A stretch of 64,000 bases of DNA, taken from Ensifer adhaerens (GTDB lineage: Bacteria > Pseudomonadota > Alphaproteobacteria > Rhizobiales > Rhizobiaceae). The notes under the pieces were generated by a model. That model made no database searches and was not told the DNA's origin. It was given only the letters and a program-made list of their open reading frames with translations. This document shows positions 46,110 to 54,875 of this stretch, piece after piece (positions within the stretch are counted from its first letter, which is position 1; every line of letters begins with the position of its first letter). The stretch lies in contig NZ_JABEKT010000004.1 in assembly GCF_013283195.1 (NCBI RefSeq), forward strand, positions 124,001-188,000. Direction: 5' to 3'. Both the position numbers and the translations under genes were made by a program.

Positions 46110-46933
46110 CGTTTGTTCCTCGCGGTGGCGAGCCGTTTCAGGAGGAGATTGGCGGCAAAGCTCATGACGATCAGGATGAACGCGATCACGCTTGCCGAGA
46201 CGAAATCATTGGCGACGGTGACGCGCTGGTAGAGCAGCGTCTCGAGCATCAGCACCTTGGAGCCGCCGAGGATCGCAGGCGTAATGTAAGCCGTCAGTGA
46301 GCCGGTGAAGACTAGCGTTCCGCCGATGACGAGACCTTCCTTGGTCAGCGGAAGAATGACTTTCCAGAACACCTGGAACCAGTTGGCGCCGAGCACGCGC
46401 GCCGCCGGGATCGCATCCTTCGGCATGTTCTCGAGCGCGCTGATCAGCGACAGGATCATCAGTGGCAAAAACAGCTGCAACAGGCCGATGAACACGGCCG
46501 TCTCGGTGAAGAGAAAGCGGATCGGTTCATCCGAAAGACCAATGAGTTGCAGCGCCTGGTTGACGATGCCGGTGCGGCCGAGAATGACGATCCAGGCATA
46601 GGTTCGCGCGACCGACGAGATCATCAGCGGCAGCACCACGAGGCCGATCATCTGCCCCTTGTTGCGCGGCGAAAGATTGACGATCGCAAACGCTGCGGCA
46701 TAGCCGATCACGGCGGAGACGACTGTGACCATCAGCCCGAGGCGGAACGTGCGCAGGAAAACGGTGCGGTTCAGCGGATTGGTGAAGAAATCGACATAGG
46801 CGGACAGCGACCAGCTGTCGGCGCTGCGAAAGCCTTCGGCGAGCAGAATGACGACGGGCGCCAGAAAGACGATCGCCGCAAACACCGCAGCCGGCAATGC
46901 GAGCGCCAATGCCTCGGCGCGGTTCTGAAACAT
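46106..46933 (-). CDS. ABC transporter permease (PotB/PotH-like)
   Basis: 275 residues from the ATG with AAAGGA 9 bases upstream; an ATG at 46960 lacks a ribosome site. Six membrane segments and an EAA-like loop (KDAIPAARVLGANWFQVFWKVILP). Stop and start overlap with the following permease. Confidence 0.92.
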   Translation of the reverse strand: MFQNRAEALALALPAAVFAAIVFLAPVVILLAEGFRSADSWSLSAYVDFFTNPLNRTVFLRTFRLGLMVTVVSAVIGYAAAFAIVNLSPRNKGQMIGLVVLPLMISSVARTYAWIVILGRTGIVNQALQLIGLSDEPIRFLFTETAVFIGLLQLFLPLMILSLISALENMPKDAIPAARVLGANWFQVFWKVILPLTKEGLVIGGTLVFTGSLTAYITPAILGGSKVLMLETLLYQRVTVANDFVSASVIAFILIVMSFAANLLLKRLATARNKR

Positions 46934-47002
46934 CCCTCGTCTTCCTTTCGTCACGTTCATTTTTGCGTGCGCGGCTCAGCTGGCCGCACGTCCCGCAGAA
47001 CT

Positions 47003-47026
47003 GCCCCCACCCTTGGGGATGGGGGC
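47003..47026 (-). other. Intercistronic hairpin after the binding-protein gene
   Basis: 7-bp GC stem (47003-47009 with 47020-47026) in the 107-bp gap between binding-protein and permease genes. Such hairpins often protect the highly expressed binding-protein transcript; this is an inference. Confidence 0.4.
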
Positions 47027-47040
47027 TTCTCTAGGTGTTG

Positions 47041-48063
47041 TTACTGGCCGACCTGGGCGTTCCACTCGGAAAGCCAGGCTTCGCGGTTGTCGAGCGCGAC
47101 ATCGGACGGAATGAGCTTGAGGTTCTTCACGGTTTCTTCGCCATAGGTGAGGTTTTCGGCGACTTCCGGCGCGACCTTCACCTCCTTGTTGGAGGGGCTG
47201 TCGACCAGCTTTTCGGCAAGCGCCGTCTGGATTTCCGTCGAGAGCCAGAAGTCCATGAATTCCAGCGCCAGGTCCTGGTTCTTGCCGCCCTTGGTCAGGA
47301 CCATGACGTTCATGCCGCCGGTCTGGCCTTCCTTCGGCGTTGCCCACTTGATCGGCAGGCCAAGCTTGGTGAAGCCTTCCCAGGAGAAGCGGCCGATCGG
47401 AGCGGCCCAGATTTCTTCCTGCTGCATCAGCTGCACGAGCTGCGAAGACTTGACGTAGAAGGTGACGATCTCGTCCTTCTTGGCGCCGACGGCGGCGATC
47501 GCTTCCTTCAGGTCCGGCGTGTTCTTGCCGATCGCTTCACCGACCATGTAGAGGGCCGGCGGGCCCTGGTTGGTGGTGACGTTCGGGAAGGCGACGTGGC
47601 TGGCGTTCTTCTCGTCGAGCAGGTCTGCCCAGGAGCTCACTTCCATCTTGTCGGAACGATAGACGATCGAGGTGGCGTAGAAGGTGTAGCCGACGCTCAT
47701 GCCGTCGCCGTTCGGGTCCTTGGCGATGTCATAGAGCTTGTTGAAGTTTGTGAGTTTGCTGTTGTCGATTTTCTCGATCAGGCCGGCACGCGAGGCCGAG
47801 AGCGCGTCCGCCATGGAGACGACAGCCATGTCGACGACAGGGCTTGCCTTGTTGGCTTCCATCTTTGCCAGGCGCTCGACGCTGTTGCCGGTCTCGACCA
47901 CCAGCTTGCAGCCACACTTGGCTTCGAAGGGGGTGTAGACCAGCTCCTTGAAGGCGTCCTGGGCAAAACCATAGACGGAAATGGTCAGCGTCTTTTCCTG
48001 GGCGGAAGCGGCATTGGCGCCGATGAGCAAAAGCGCGCTGGAAGCGAGCAGGATCTTCTTCAT
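47041..48063 (-). CDS. ABC transporter substrate-binding protein (PotD-like), ligand possibly a nucleoside or purine
   Basis: 340 residues with signal peptide MKKILLASSALLLIGANAASAQ. The fold class is that of spermidine/putrescine-type binding proteins (TNFNKLYDIAKDPNGDGMSVGYTF). The operon ends in nucleoside hydrolase and adenine deaminase, so a nucleoside or purine ligand is likelier than a polyamine; this is inference. Its ATG overlaps the LacI stop codon. Confidence 0.9.
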   Translation of the reverse strand: MKKILLASSALLLIGANAASAQEKTLTISVYGFAQDAFKELVYTPFEAKCGCKLVVETGNSVERLAKMEANKASPVVDMAVVSMADALSASRAGLIEKIDNSKLTNFNKLYDIAKDPNGDGMSVGYTFYATSIVYRSDKMEVSSWADLLDEKNASHVAFPNVTTNQGPPALYMVGEAIGKNTPDLKEAIAAVGAKKDEIVTFYVKSSQLVQLMQQEEIWAAPIGRFSWEGFTKLGLPIKWATPKEGQTGGMNVMVLTKGGKNQDLALEFMDFWLSTEIQTALAEKLVDSPSNKEVKVAPEVAENLTYGEETVKNLKLIPSDVALDNREAWLSEWNAQVGQ

Positions 48064-49178
48064 GACTGGTGTTCTCCTTCTGGGGCGGTGGTTCTGGCTG
48101 GGGCGGTGGTTCTGGCTGGGGCCGTGGTTCCGGCGTTGGCAATCGTCTGAGGCTGAAACTGTGTGGTCGGCGGCGCGGCGCTCGATTGCCGCACGACCAG
48201 CTGCATAGGCACTTCGGCGTTTTCGGCGGTCACCGGCGCACCGATGCCGGCGTCGGCCGGATCACGCTCGCCGATCGCCTTCACCAGCGCTTCGACGGCG
48301 ATCGCAGCGATCCGCGTCATGTCCATGCGCGCCGTCGTCAGCGCCGGGGTTACCACCGGCGACCAGATGAGATCGTCGAAGCCGGTGACGCTCGCCTTTT
48401 CCGGCACGTTGATGCCGGCACGCTGCAATTCGGTCAGCGCCCTCAGTGCATGAAGATCGGAGACGCAGGCAAACGCGGTGAAACCTTCGGCCACCTTCTC
48501 GGCAAGACCGAGCGGACAGCCCTTGCCCGCTTCGCGCTCGAGCGCTTCAATCCAGAGGATTTCGACGAAGGCGGCCTCACCAAAGGCCGAGCGAATGCCG
48601 CCGATACGGTCGTTCTGCACGTTGGAAGCCGGATTGTTGCCGATGACAAGAACGCGCCGGTGCCCGAGCGCCTTCAGATGCTCGGCGATCTGCCGGCCAC
48701 CGCCCCAATGATCGGCGGCAACCGTGTTGCCCGGCGTCGATGGGGTATCGATGACAGCGACGGGACAGCCGACATCGGCGATGCGCGTGCCGCGCCGGGG
48801 CACGATCACCATGCCGTCGACGTCGCGGTCGATCAGCCGTTCGATGGCCTTGGTCTGGGTGGCGACGTCGCCGCGGGAGTCGGCGATCAGAACACCATAG
48901 CCGGCCGAAGACGCGGCAAGCTCGATCGCCTGCGCGATCTGTGGGAAGAGCGGATTGGCGATATCGGGAAGGACGAGACCAAGGACGGCGGTGCGGCCAG
49001 TGCGAAGCGCCCTGCCCGCAAGGCTTGGCACATAACCGAGTTCCGCGGCAGTTGCGCGGATCTTCTCGGCGAGTTCGGCGGAGACGCGGCCCTTACCGGA
49101 AAGCGCGTTGGAGACCGTCGCCGCGGAGACGCCCAGTGTTCTGGCAATCCTCGTCAGTTTTGGTCCGGAACGCGCCAA
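48060..49178 (-). CDS. LacI-family transcriptional regulator
   Basis: 372 residues from a TTG start that gives the usual LacI N-terminus (LTRIARTLGVSAATVSNALSGKGRVS). A periplasmic-binding-like effector domain follows. The C-terminus carries three repeats of about PARTTA from an 18-bp tandem repeat. It is the first gene of its operon, and its stop overlaps the binding-protein start. The operator at 49201-49216 suggests autoregulation. Confidence 0.92.
   Translation of the reverse strand: MARSGPKLTRIARTLGVSAATVSNALSGKGRVSAELAEKIRATAAELGYVPSLAGRALRTGRTAVLGLVLPDIANPLFPQIAQAIELAASSAGYGVLIADSRGDVATQTKAIERLIDRDVDGMVIVPRRGTRIADVGCPVAVIDTPSTPGNTVAADHWGGGRQIAEHLKALGHRRVLVIGNNPASNVQNDRIGGIRSAFGEAAFVEILWIEALEREAGKGCPLGLAEKVAEGFTAFACVSDLHALRALTELQRAGINVPEKASVTGFDDLIWSPVVTPALTTARMDMTRIAAIAVEALVKAIGERDPADAGIGAPVTAENAEVPMQLVVRQSSAAPPTTQFQPQTIANAGTTAPARTTAPARTTAPEGEHQS
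48082..48135. repeat. 18-bp tandem repeat in the 3' end of the lacI-type gene
   Basis: Units 48082-48099 and 48100-48117 are identical; 48118-48135 differs at three positions. The period is a multiple of three, so copy-number change would lengthen or shorten the protein tail in frame. Confidence 0.85.
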
Positions 49179-49200
49179 GGCCGTGGTTTCCGCTATCGGT

Positions 49201-49216
49201 GATTAAACGATTAATC
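49201..49216. promoter_or_regulatory. LacI-type operator
   Basis: GATTAAACGATTAATC, 6-bp arms with a central CG, 23 bp upstream of the TTG start. It fits the symmetric, CG-centred operators of the LacI/GalR family. Confidence 0.55.
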
Positions 49217-49398
49217 ATGCGATATATCAGAATCTCGTCACTGTCGAATCCTTTTGCCGGCTGTCGAATAATTTGTGCTTCTTGTCGCGCCCGATCTGTG
49301 GACAGACGACGCAACTCGCCCTCATTGTCGCTGGGCTCCGACCCCTTCCATTCGCGCGGGCAGCCAATTAAGTCTGAGGAAAACGGCGGGGCAGCATC

Positions 49399-50079
49399 AT
49401 GACCTTTCAACGACGGCGTCGGATCATCAAGCGCCAGCGAACCGGCACAGCGCTTCTCGTGGTCGCGCTCATTTCCTTTCTGGCCGGAATGACCGATGCG
49501 ATCGGCCTTTTGACGGTGGGCGACTTCGTCTCTTTCATGAGCGGCAACACCACGCGTGCCGCGACAGCCGTCGCCGACGGCAACATCCTGCGGTCGCTCA
49601 TCCTTCTCGGCTCGCTCGCGGTCTTCGTCGTCGGCAATGCCATGGGAACGATCATCGCAAGCCGGCTTCGCGCCGTCGGTGTTCTGTGCAGCGTTACCGT
49701 CATCCTCGTCCTTGCCGCCGCAGGCGGCGACCACTTGGCAAACGAACTGCGCTTCTATCTCATCGTCCTTGCCATGGGCGTCGTGAACGCCTCCGTCGAG
49801 CACATCGAGGGACTGCCTATCGGCTTGACCTATGTGACCGGCGCCCTCTCCCGTTTCGGCCGCGGCCTGGGCAGATGGATCATGGGGACGGGCAACATAC
49901 AATGGACGATCCAGATCGTCCCCTGGATCGGTATGCTTGGCGGGGCCATCGTCGGCGCCGTATTGGAAAATCGATTCGGGCAACTCTCGCTTTGGGCGCC
50001 CGCAATCCTGGCCGGGCTGCTGTGCATTCTGGCCCTGACGATTCCGGCGCGCTGGTCGAAGCGATACGCGCAACGATAA
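49399..50079 (+). CDS. DUF1275 (YoaK-like) membrane protein
   Basis: 226 residues with about six membrane segments and the family pattern FLAGMTDAIGLLTVGDFVSFMSGNTT. The biochemical role of this family is unknown. It is divergent from the LacI-type gene but not obviously part of that system. Confidence 0.88.
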   Translation: MTFQRRRRIIKRQRTGTALLVVALISFLAGMTDAIGLLTVGDFVSFMSGNTTRAATAVADGNILRSLILLGSLAVFVVGNAMGTIIASRLRAVGVLCSVTVILVLAAAGGDHLANELRFYLIVLAMGVVNASVEHIEGLPIGLTYVTGALSRFGRGLGRWIMGTGNIQWTIQIVPWIGMLGGAIVGAVLENRFGQLSLWAPAILAGLLCILALTIPARWSKRYAQR

Positions 50080-50172
50080 TCCCGTCGATGCATCCTCCAT
50101 GGGAGGAACACCCTTCGCCTGCCGGCGCCAGCCGCAGGTGCAAATTTCAACTTTGCGCGACAAAACGAACCA

Positions 50173-50200
50173 AAATTCCCACTAAATTACTAGGGAATTT
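50173..50200. promoter_or_regulatory. Inverted repeat upstream of the peptide-type ABC operon
   Basis: AAATTCCC and GGGAATTT, 8-bp perfect arms 12 bp apart, 87 bp before the binding-protein start. An operator is plausible; the regulator is not encoded nearby. Confidence 0.4.
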
Positions 50201-50286
50201 GTATGATGCACCGCAACCGCCCGATGTGTACATTCGGATGGCAAGCGCGATAGCGCGTGATGAGCATTTATGCAGGAGTTAGGGAA

Positions 50287-51831
50287 ATGACTGGCAACAC
50301 GATCGATTTGGGTGGACTTTCAGGGAATGGCCGGAAAGGCGGGCGCTCGATCCTTGCCTCTGCAGCCTTGGCCATGGTTCTGTCGACGAGCACGGCAGCG
50401 CTCGCGCAGGACGCAGGCTTCAACCCGGATGCCTCCATCGTCGTCGGTTCGCTCTATGAGCCGCAGAACCTGGACAACACTGCAGGCGCCGGCCAGGGCA
50501 TCAACGAAGCCTTCAACGGCAATGTCTACGAAGCGCTGTTCACGCTGACCGACGCGGGCGACGTCGCGCCCGGTCTCGCGGCCGAACAGACGATCAGCGA
50601 AGACGGCCTGACCTACACCTTCAAGCTCCGGCCGAACGTAACCTTCCATTCCGGCGACCCGCTGACGGCCAAGGATGTGAAGCACAGCATCGAGCGCGTT
50701 GTCGCGCCGGACTCCAAGAGCTCGCGCAAGAAGAGCCTGGCGACGATCAGCGAGATCCAGACGCCCGACGACCAGACTGTCGTGGTCAAGCTTTCCGCCC
50801 GCTCGATCTCGCTTCCCTACAATCTCAGCTACGTCTGGATCGTCAATGACGCGGCCAAGGATCTGAACGCCAGCGAAGACGGCACAGGCCCCTACCGCCT
50901 GGACGAATGGCGCCGCGGCTCCTCGCTGGCGCTGACGCGCAACGACAAGTACTGGGGCACGGCGCCCACCAATGGCGAAGTCGTCTTCCAGTACTTCACC
51001 GATGCGACCGCGCTCAACAATGCGCTGCTGACCGGCGCAGTCGATGTCATCACCAGCGTCCAGAGCCCGGATTCAATCGCGCAGTTCAAGGACAACCCTG
51101 ATTTCACCGTGACCGCCGGCCAGTCGACCACCAAGCAGCTGCTGGCGTTCAACGACCGGGTCGAACCCTTCAACAACATCAAGGTCCGCAAGGCCATCGC
51201 CCGCGCGATCGACGACAAGAAGCTGCTGGAGTCGATCTGGGGCGAATACGGCACGTTGATCGGTTCTTTCGTACCGCCGACCGATCCCTGGTATGTCGAC
51301 CTCACTGCCGTCGACACCTATGACGTCGAAAGCGCCAAGGCGCTCTTGAAGGAAGCCGGCTTTGCCGACGGCTTCTCGTTCAAGCTCGACACGCCGAATT
51401 ATGACCCGCATCCGATCGTTGCCCAGTTCCTGCAGAGCGAACTGGCGAAGGTCGGCATCAAGGTCGAGATCAACGTCATCACCGCCAATGAGTGGTACAC
51501 CAAGGTCTACAAGGCGCATGACTTCCAGGCGACGCTGCAGGAGCATGTCAACCATCGCGACATCGTCTTCTACGGCAACCCCGACTTCTACTGGGGATAC
51601 AACAATCCGAAGGTTGTCGACCTGATCAAGGAATCCGAAGCCGCCGCAAACACCGACGAACAGACGGCAAAGCTAACCGAGGCGAACCACATCATTGCCG
51701 AGGACGCAGCCAGCAACTGGCTCTACCTCTATCCGCAGATCGTGGTCTCGAGCTCGGCCGTTACCGGCTATCCCGTCAACGGCCTGAACTCGCAGTTCTT
51801 CGCCTACAACATCAAGAAAAGCGGGAACTGA
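50287..51831 (+). CDS. ABC transporter substrate-binding protein, family 5 (peptide/opine type)
   Basis: 514 residues from the ATG with AGGAG 8 bases upstream. An export signal (about residues 20-40) precedes a DppA/OppA-like domain (LTYTFKLRPNVTFHSGDPLTAKDV). It captures a peptide or similar solute for the permeases encoded downstream. The substrate is undetermined. Confidence 0.93.
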   Translation: MTGNTIDLGGLSGNGRKGGRSILASAALAMVLSTSTAALAQDAGFNPDASIVVGSLYEPQNLDNTAGAGQGINEAFNGNVYEALFTLTDAGDVAPGLAAEQTISEDGLTYTFKLRPNVTFHSGDPLTAKDVKHSIERVVAPDSKSSRKKSLATISEIQTPDDQTVVVKLSARSISLPYNLSYVWIVNDAAKDLNASEDGTGPYRLDEWRRGSSLALTRNDKYWGTAPTNGEVVFQYFTDATALNNALLTGAVDVITSVQSPDSIAQFKDNPDFTVTAGQSTTKQLLAFNDRVEPFNNIKVRKAIARAIDDKKLLESIWGEYGTLIGSFVPPTDPWYVDLTAVDTYDVESAKALLKEAGFADGFSFKLDTPNYDPHPIVAQFLQSELAKVGIKVEINVITANEWYTKVYKAHDFQATLQEHVNHRDIVFYGNPDFYWGYNNPKVVDLIKESEAAANTDEQTAKLTEANHIIAEDAASNWLYLYPQIVVSSSAVTGYPVNGLNSQFFAYNIKKSGN

Positions 51832-51842
51832 TCCCTCGTTTT

Positions 51843-51940
51843 CCAGAGCATTTCCAGGAAAAGTGCGAAGCGGTTTTCCGTCAGGAGATGCGTAAAAACA
51901 AAAGACAGAGCGCTTCCGCTTAAGTCGGAAGCGCTCTGAG
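51843..51940. repeat. Rhizobial intergenic repeat with two stem-loops
   Basis: The stretch beginning AGAGCATTTCCAGGAAAAGT is, from memory, a very common intergenic repeat in Rhizobiales genomes. It forms a 6-bp stem (GGAAAA/TTTTCC) and a perfect 13-bp stem (51906-51918 with 51926-51938, loop CTTAAGT). It lies just after the binding-protein gene. Confidence 0.65.
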
Positions 51941-51966
51941 TTCTCCGTTGTAACGACGCGCTGATG

Positions 51967-51995
51967 AAGGAGCCCCAAGCGATTTGGGGCTCCTT
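51967..51995 (+). terminator. Strong stem-loop downstream of the family 5 binding-protein gene
   Basis: Perfect 12-bp stem (51967-51978 with 51984-51995), loop GCGAT, short T run at the end of the right arm. It probably ends most transcripts after the binding-protein gene. The rest of the 421-bp gap (51996-52252) shows only the palindrome TTTCCGCGGAAA and no gene. Confidence 0.6.
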
Positions 51996-52252
51996 TGCGT
52001 TGCACGTCAGTCCGCTTCACTGCGCCGACAACAGCAACGCAAGGTCAGATCATTTTCGCCCGCATTTGCGACTGCTCCCCGCGCCGGCTCGGATGCCCGA
52101 AGTGCAGTGCAGCGTTTGAAACCCGCCGGATCATTTCCGCGGAAATCGATGCTCATTTCGCGGACAATGCAGTAGCGTCACGGTTGTTTTTGTGCAAAAG
52201 CCAGCACTGCCGGCCTCGGGCGTCACGCCTGCCGGACGAAAGGAATCCTGCC

Positions 52253-53218
52253 ATTCTCGCCTATATCCTGCGCCGATTCGCCATCTTGATCCTGTCGCTG
52301 CTGATTGCTGCGGTGGTGCTGTTTGTGTTGCTGCGTCTGCTGCCGGGCGACCCTGCGAACGCCCTGCTCTCCGTCGGTGCCGATCAGCAACAGATCGAGG
52401 CGGCGCGCGAACAGGTCGGTTCCAACCTGCCGCTCTGGGAGCAGTTCCTGCGCTTCGTCGGAAGTCTCGCCCGCTTCGATCTCGGAGCGTCCTTTGTCAG
52501 CGGCAAGCCCGTTGTCGAGGAAATTGCCACGCGCCTGACCGTGACGGTGCCGCTGGCGCTGCTCGGTTTCGCGCTCGCGATCGCCATCGCCGTTCCGCTT
52601 GGCATCCTCTCGGCCGTCAAAGCCAATCGCTGGTATGGTGCGGCCATTTCGACCGTGTCTCAGCTTGGCATAGCCATACCGGTCTTCTGGGTCGGCATCC
52701 TGCTGGTGACCGTCTTTGCCGTCAATCTCCGGCTCTTTCCCTCCGGCGGCTACCCTCGGCGCGGTTGGCAAAACGAGGGCCAGGTTCTTTACGCGCTCGC
52801 GCTGCCGGTTTTAACGATAGGGCTCGTGATGGCAGCCTCCCTCATCCGCTACATTCGATCTGCCACGCAGGACGTATTGGGCAGCGACTATCTGCGAACC
52901 GCCCGCGCGCTCGGAGCCAGCTTCTCGCAAGCCTTGATCCGGCATGGCATTCGTAACGGCGCCGTGCCGATCGTCTCGATCCTTGGCATCGAACTTGCGA
53001 CAACCCTGCTCGGCGCCGTCGTGGTCGAGCGGGTGTTCGCCCTGCCCGGCCTCGGCTCGATGCTGCTGCTTGCAATCGAGCAGCGCGACTACCCGAACGT
53101 CCAGGGCGTGTTGTTCATCTCGACCCTGCTGGTGCTGCTGATCGGCTTCGCCGCTGACCTGCTCCAGCGCGTCATCGATCCCCGTCTGCGCGAACGGGCG
53201 ACGGGAGCTGCAACATGA
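52253..53218 (+). CDS. ABC transporter permease (DppB-like), apparently with an ATT start codon
   Basis: 321 residues if translation begins at ATT 52253, which gives the classic N-terminus (I/M)LAYILRRFAILIL. GAAAGGA lies 8 bases upstream. No in-frame ATG, GTG or TTG is near: the next upstream possibility is a CTG at 52229, and farther starts would add implausible sequence. Six membrane segments and the permease signature are present (ASFSQALIRHGIRNGAVPIV). Its stop overlaps the next start (ATGA). Confidence 0.88.
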   Translation: MLAYILRRFAILILSLLIAAVVLFVLLRLLPGDPANALLSVGADQQQIEAAREQVGSNLPLWEQFLRFVGSLARFDLGASFVSGKPVVEEIATRLTVTVPLALLGFALAIAIAVPLGILSAVKANRWYGAAISTVSQLGIAIPVFWVGILLVTVFAVNLRLFPSGGYPRRGWQNEGQVLYALALPVLTIGLVMAASLIRYIRSATQDVLGSDYLRTARALGASFSQALIRHGIRNGAVPIVSILGIELATTLLGAVVVERVFALPGLGSMLLLAIEQRDYPNVQGVLFISTLLVLLIGFAADLLQRVIDPRLRERATGAAT

Positions 53219-54066
53219 CCGCATTGGACCTTTCATCGGATCGCCCCGCCCGCAGACATTCGCTGGCGCTATCGATCGGGCTTGCCCTCGTCGGCCTCAA
53301 TGTCGCGGTCGCGATCCTCACCCTGTTCTGCACGCCCTACGATCCGCTCAATGCCTCCGGCGGTCGTCTCGAAGCGCCGTCGTTGCTCCATTGGGTCGGC
53401 ACGGACCGGCTCGGCCGCGACTACCTGACGCAAATCATGATCGGCGCCAGAACGGCCTTGATCGTCGGCACCGGTGCGGTTGCGATCGGCGCCTCGATCG
53501 GCGTGACGCTCGGCATTCTCGCTGCTTTCGCCACGCGCCTGCTTGACGATGTCATGGCCGCCACGCTCGATATCCTGATCGCGTTTCCGACGCTGCTGCT
53601 GGCGATGCTGGTCGTTGCCGCGAGCGACAGTGCCAGCCTATGGTCGGCGATCCTGGCGCTCGGCCTGGCGATTTCGGCGATCGTCGCCCGTTTGACCCGC
53701 ATCCTCGCAAAGCGCGTGCTGCGTCAGGACTACATCATCGCGTCGCGGACCTCTGGCACCTCCTGGCCGGGCGTCGTCGTGCGCCATGTGCTGCCCAACA
53801 TCTGGCCGACACTCTCGGTCAACTTCGCTCTGCAATTCGGCCTGGCAGTGATCGCGGAAGCGTCGCTTTCCTATCTCGGCCTTGGCGCACCGCCACCCAA
53901 CGCCTCCTGGGGCAGGCTGCTGCAGGAAGCTCAAGGCACAGTCTATACCGCCCCCGTCGGCGCAATCGCGCCGGGCATTGCCCTTGTCGCACTGGTCATC
54001 GGCATGAACCTCCTTGCCGATGGCCTACGGGATGTCGGCGACCCGACACGCGGGAGATCACGATGA
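53215..54066 (+). CDS. ABC transporter permease (DppC-like)
   Basis: 283 residues, N-terminal DppC-type region then six membrane segments, with an EAA-like loop (IIASRTSGTSWPGVVVRHVLPNI). Stop and start overlap with both neighbours by 4 bp. Confidence 0.93.
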   Translation: MTALDLSSDRPARRHSLALSIGLALVGLNVAVAILTLFCTPYDPLNASGGRLEAPSLLHWVGTDRLGRDYLTQIMIGARTALIVGTGAVAIGASIGVTLGILAAFATRLLDDVMAATLDILIAFPTLLLAMLVVAASDSASLWSAILALGLAISAIVARLTRILAKRVLRQDYIIASRTSGTSWPGVVVRHVLPNIWPTLSVNFALQFGLAVIAEASLSYLGLGAPPPNASWGRLLQEAQGTVYTAPVGAIAPGIALVALVIGMNLLADGLRDVGDPTRGRSR

Positions 54067-54875
54067 GCGCCTTGCTTTCTGTTCAGGGCCTGACCGTAAG
54101 TACCGGTGGCAAGACACTGGTTTCGGACGTGTCCTTCTCCATCGGCTCCGGCGAACGCATGGGATTGATCGGCGAATCCGGTTCGGGCAAGTCGATGACC
54201 GCGATGGCCATTACCGGGCTTTTGCCGGCGAACATCTCCGTCACTGGCTCGATCATGCTTGATGGCCAGGAGGTGGTCGGCACGGATGACAAGCATCTGA
54301 ACCGGCTTCGTGGGGTTGCAACCGCAGTCGTCTTCCAGGAGCCGCTGACAGCGCTCGACCCCCTGATGAAGATCGGCAAGCAGATTGCCGAACCCGTCCG
54401 CCGCCGGCTCGCGCGCGAGCAGGGACGCGTGACGCGACTAGCGGTCGACCGCGAAGTGCTCGACCTGCTCGACAAGGTCGCGCTGCCGCAGCCGGAGCGC
54501 ATTGCCAACGCCTATCCGCACGAAGTGTCGGGCGGCCAGCGCCAGCGTGTGGCGATTGCCATGGCGCTCGCCTGCCGTCCAAAACTTCTGATCGCCGATG
54601 AACCGACAACGGCGCTCGACGTGACCACGCAGGCCGAAATCCTCAAGCTGCTCGATGGGCTGGTTCGCGAAACCGGAATGGCGCTTCTCTTCATCAGCCA
54701 TGACCTGCCAGTCGTGGCCGAAGTGGTGGAACGGGTGATGGTGCTTCGCGACGGGATCGCGGTTGAAGAGGGCGCCGTTGCCGACGTCTTCGGCAATCCG
54801 TCTCATGATTATACACAGACGCTCGTCGACGCCGCACGTGTGTTCGACGAGGCCCTTGGACGGACGGGATCCTGA
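54063..54875 (+). CDS. ABC transporter ATP-binding protein (DppD-like)
   Basis: 270 residues from the ATG that overlaps the permease stop. Walker [10 protein letters not shown], signature [14 protein letters not shown], Walker [14 protein letters not shown]-loop FISHDL. The usual long C-terminal oligopeptide extension with the Fe-S Cys motif of DppD appears absent, so it is a short form. Confidence 0.93.
   Translation: MSALLSVQGLTVSTGGKTLVSDVSFSIGSGERMGLIGESGSGKSMTAMAITGLLPANISVTGSIMLDGQEVVGTDDKHLNRLRGVATAVVFQEPLTALDPLMKIGKQIAEPVRRRLAREQGRVTRLAVDREVLDLLDKVALPQPERIANAYPHEVSGGQRQRVAIAMALACRPKLLIADEPTTALDVTTQAEILKLLDGLVRETGMALLFISHDLPVVAEVVERVMVLRDGIAVEEGAVADVFGNPSHDYTQTLVDAARVFDEALGRTGS

Noticed and set aside
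48082-48135. CRISPR-like repeats
   Set aside because: The units are contiguous without spacers and lie within a coding sequence.
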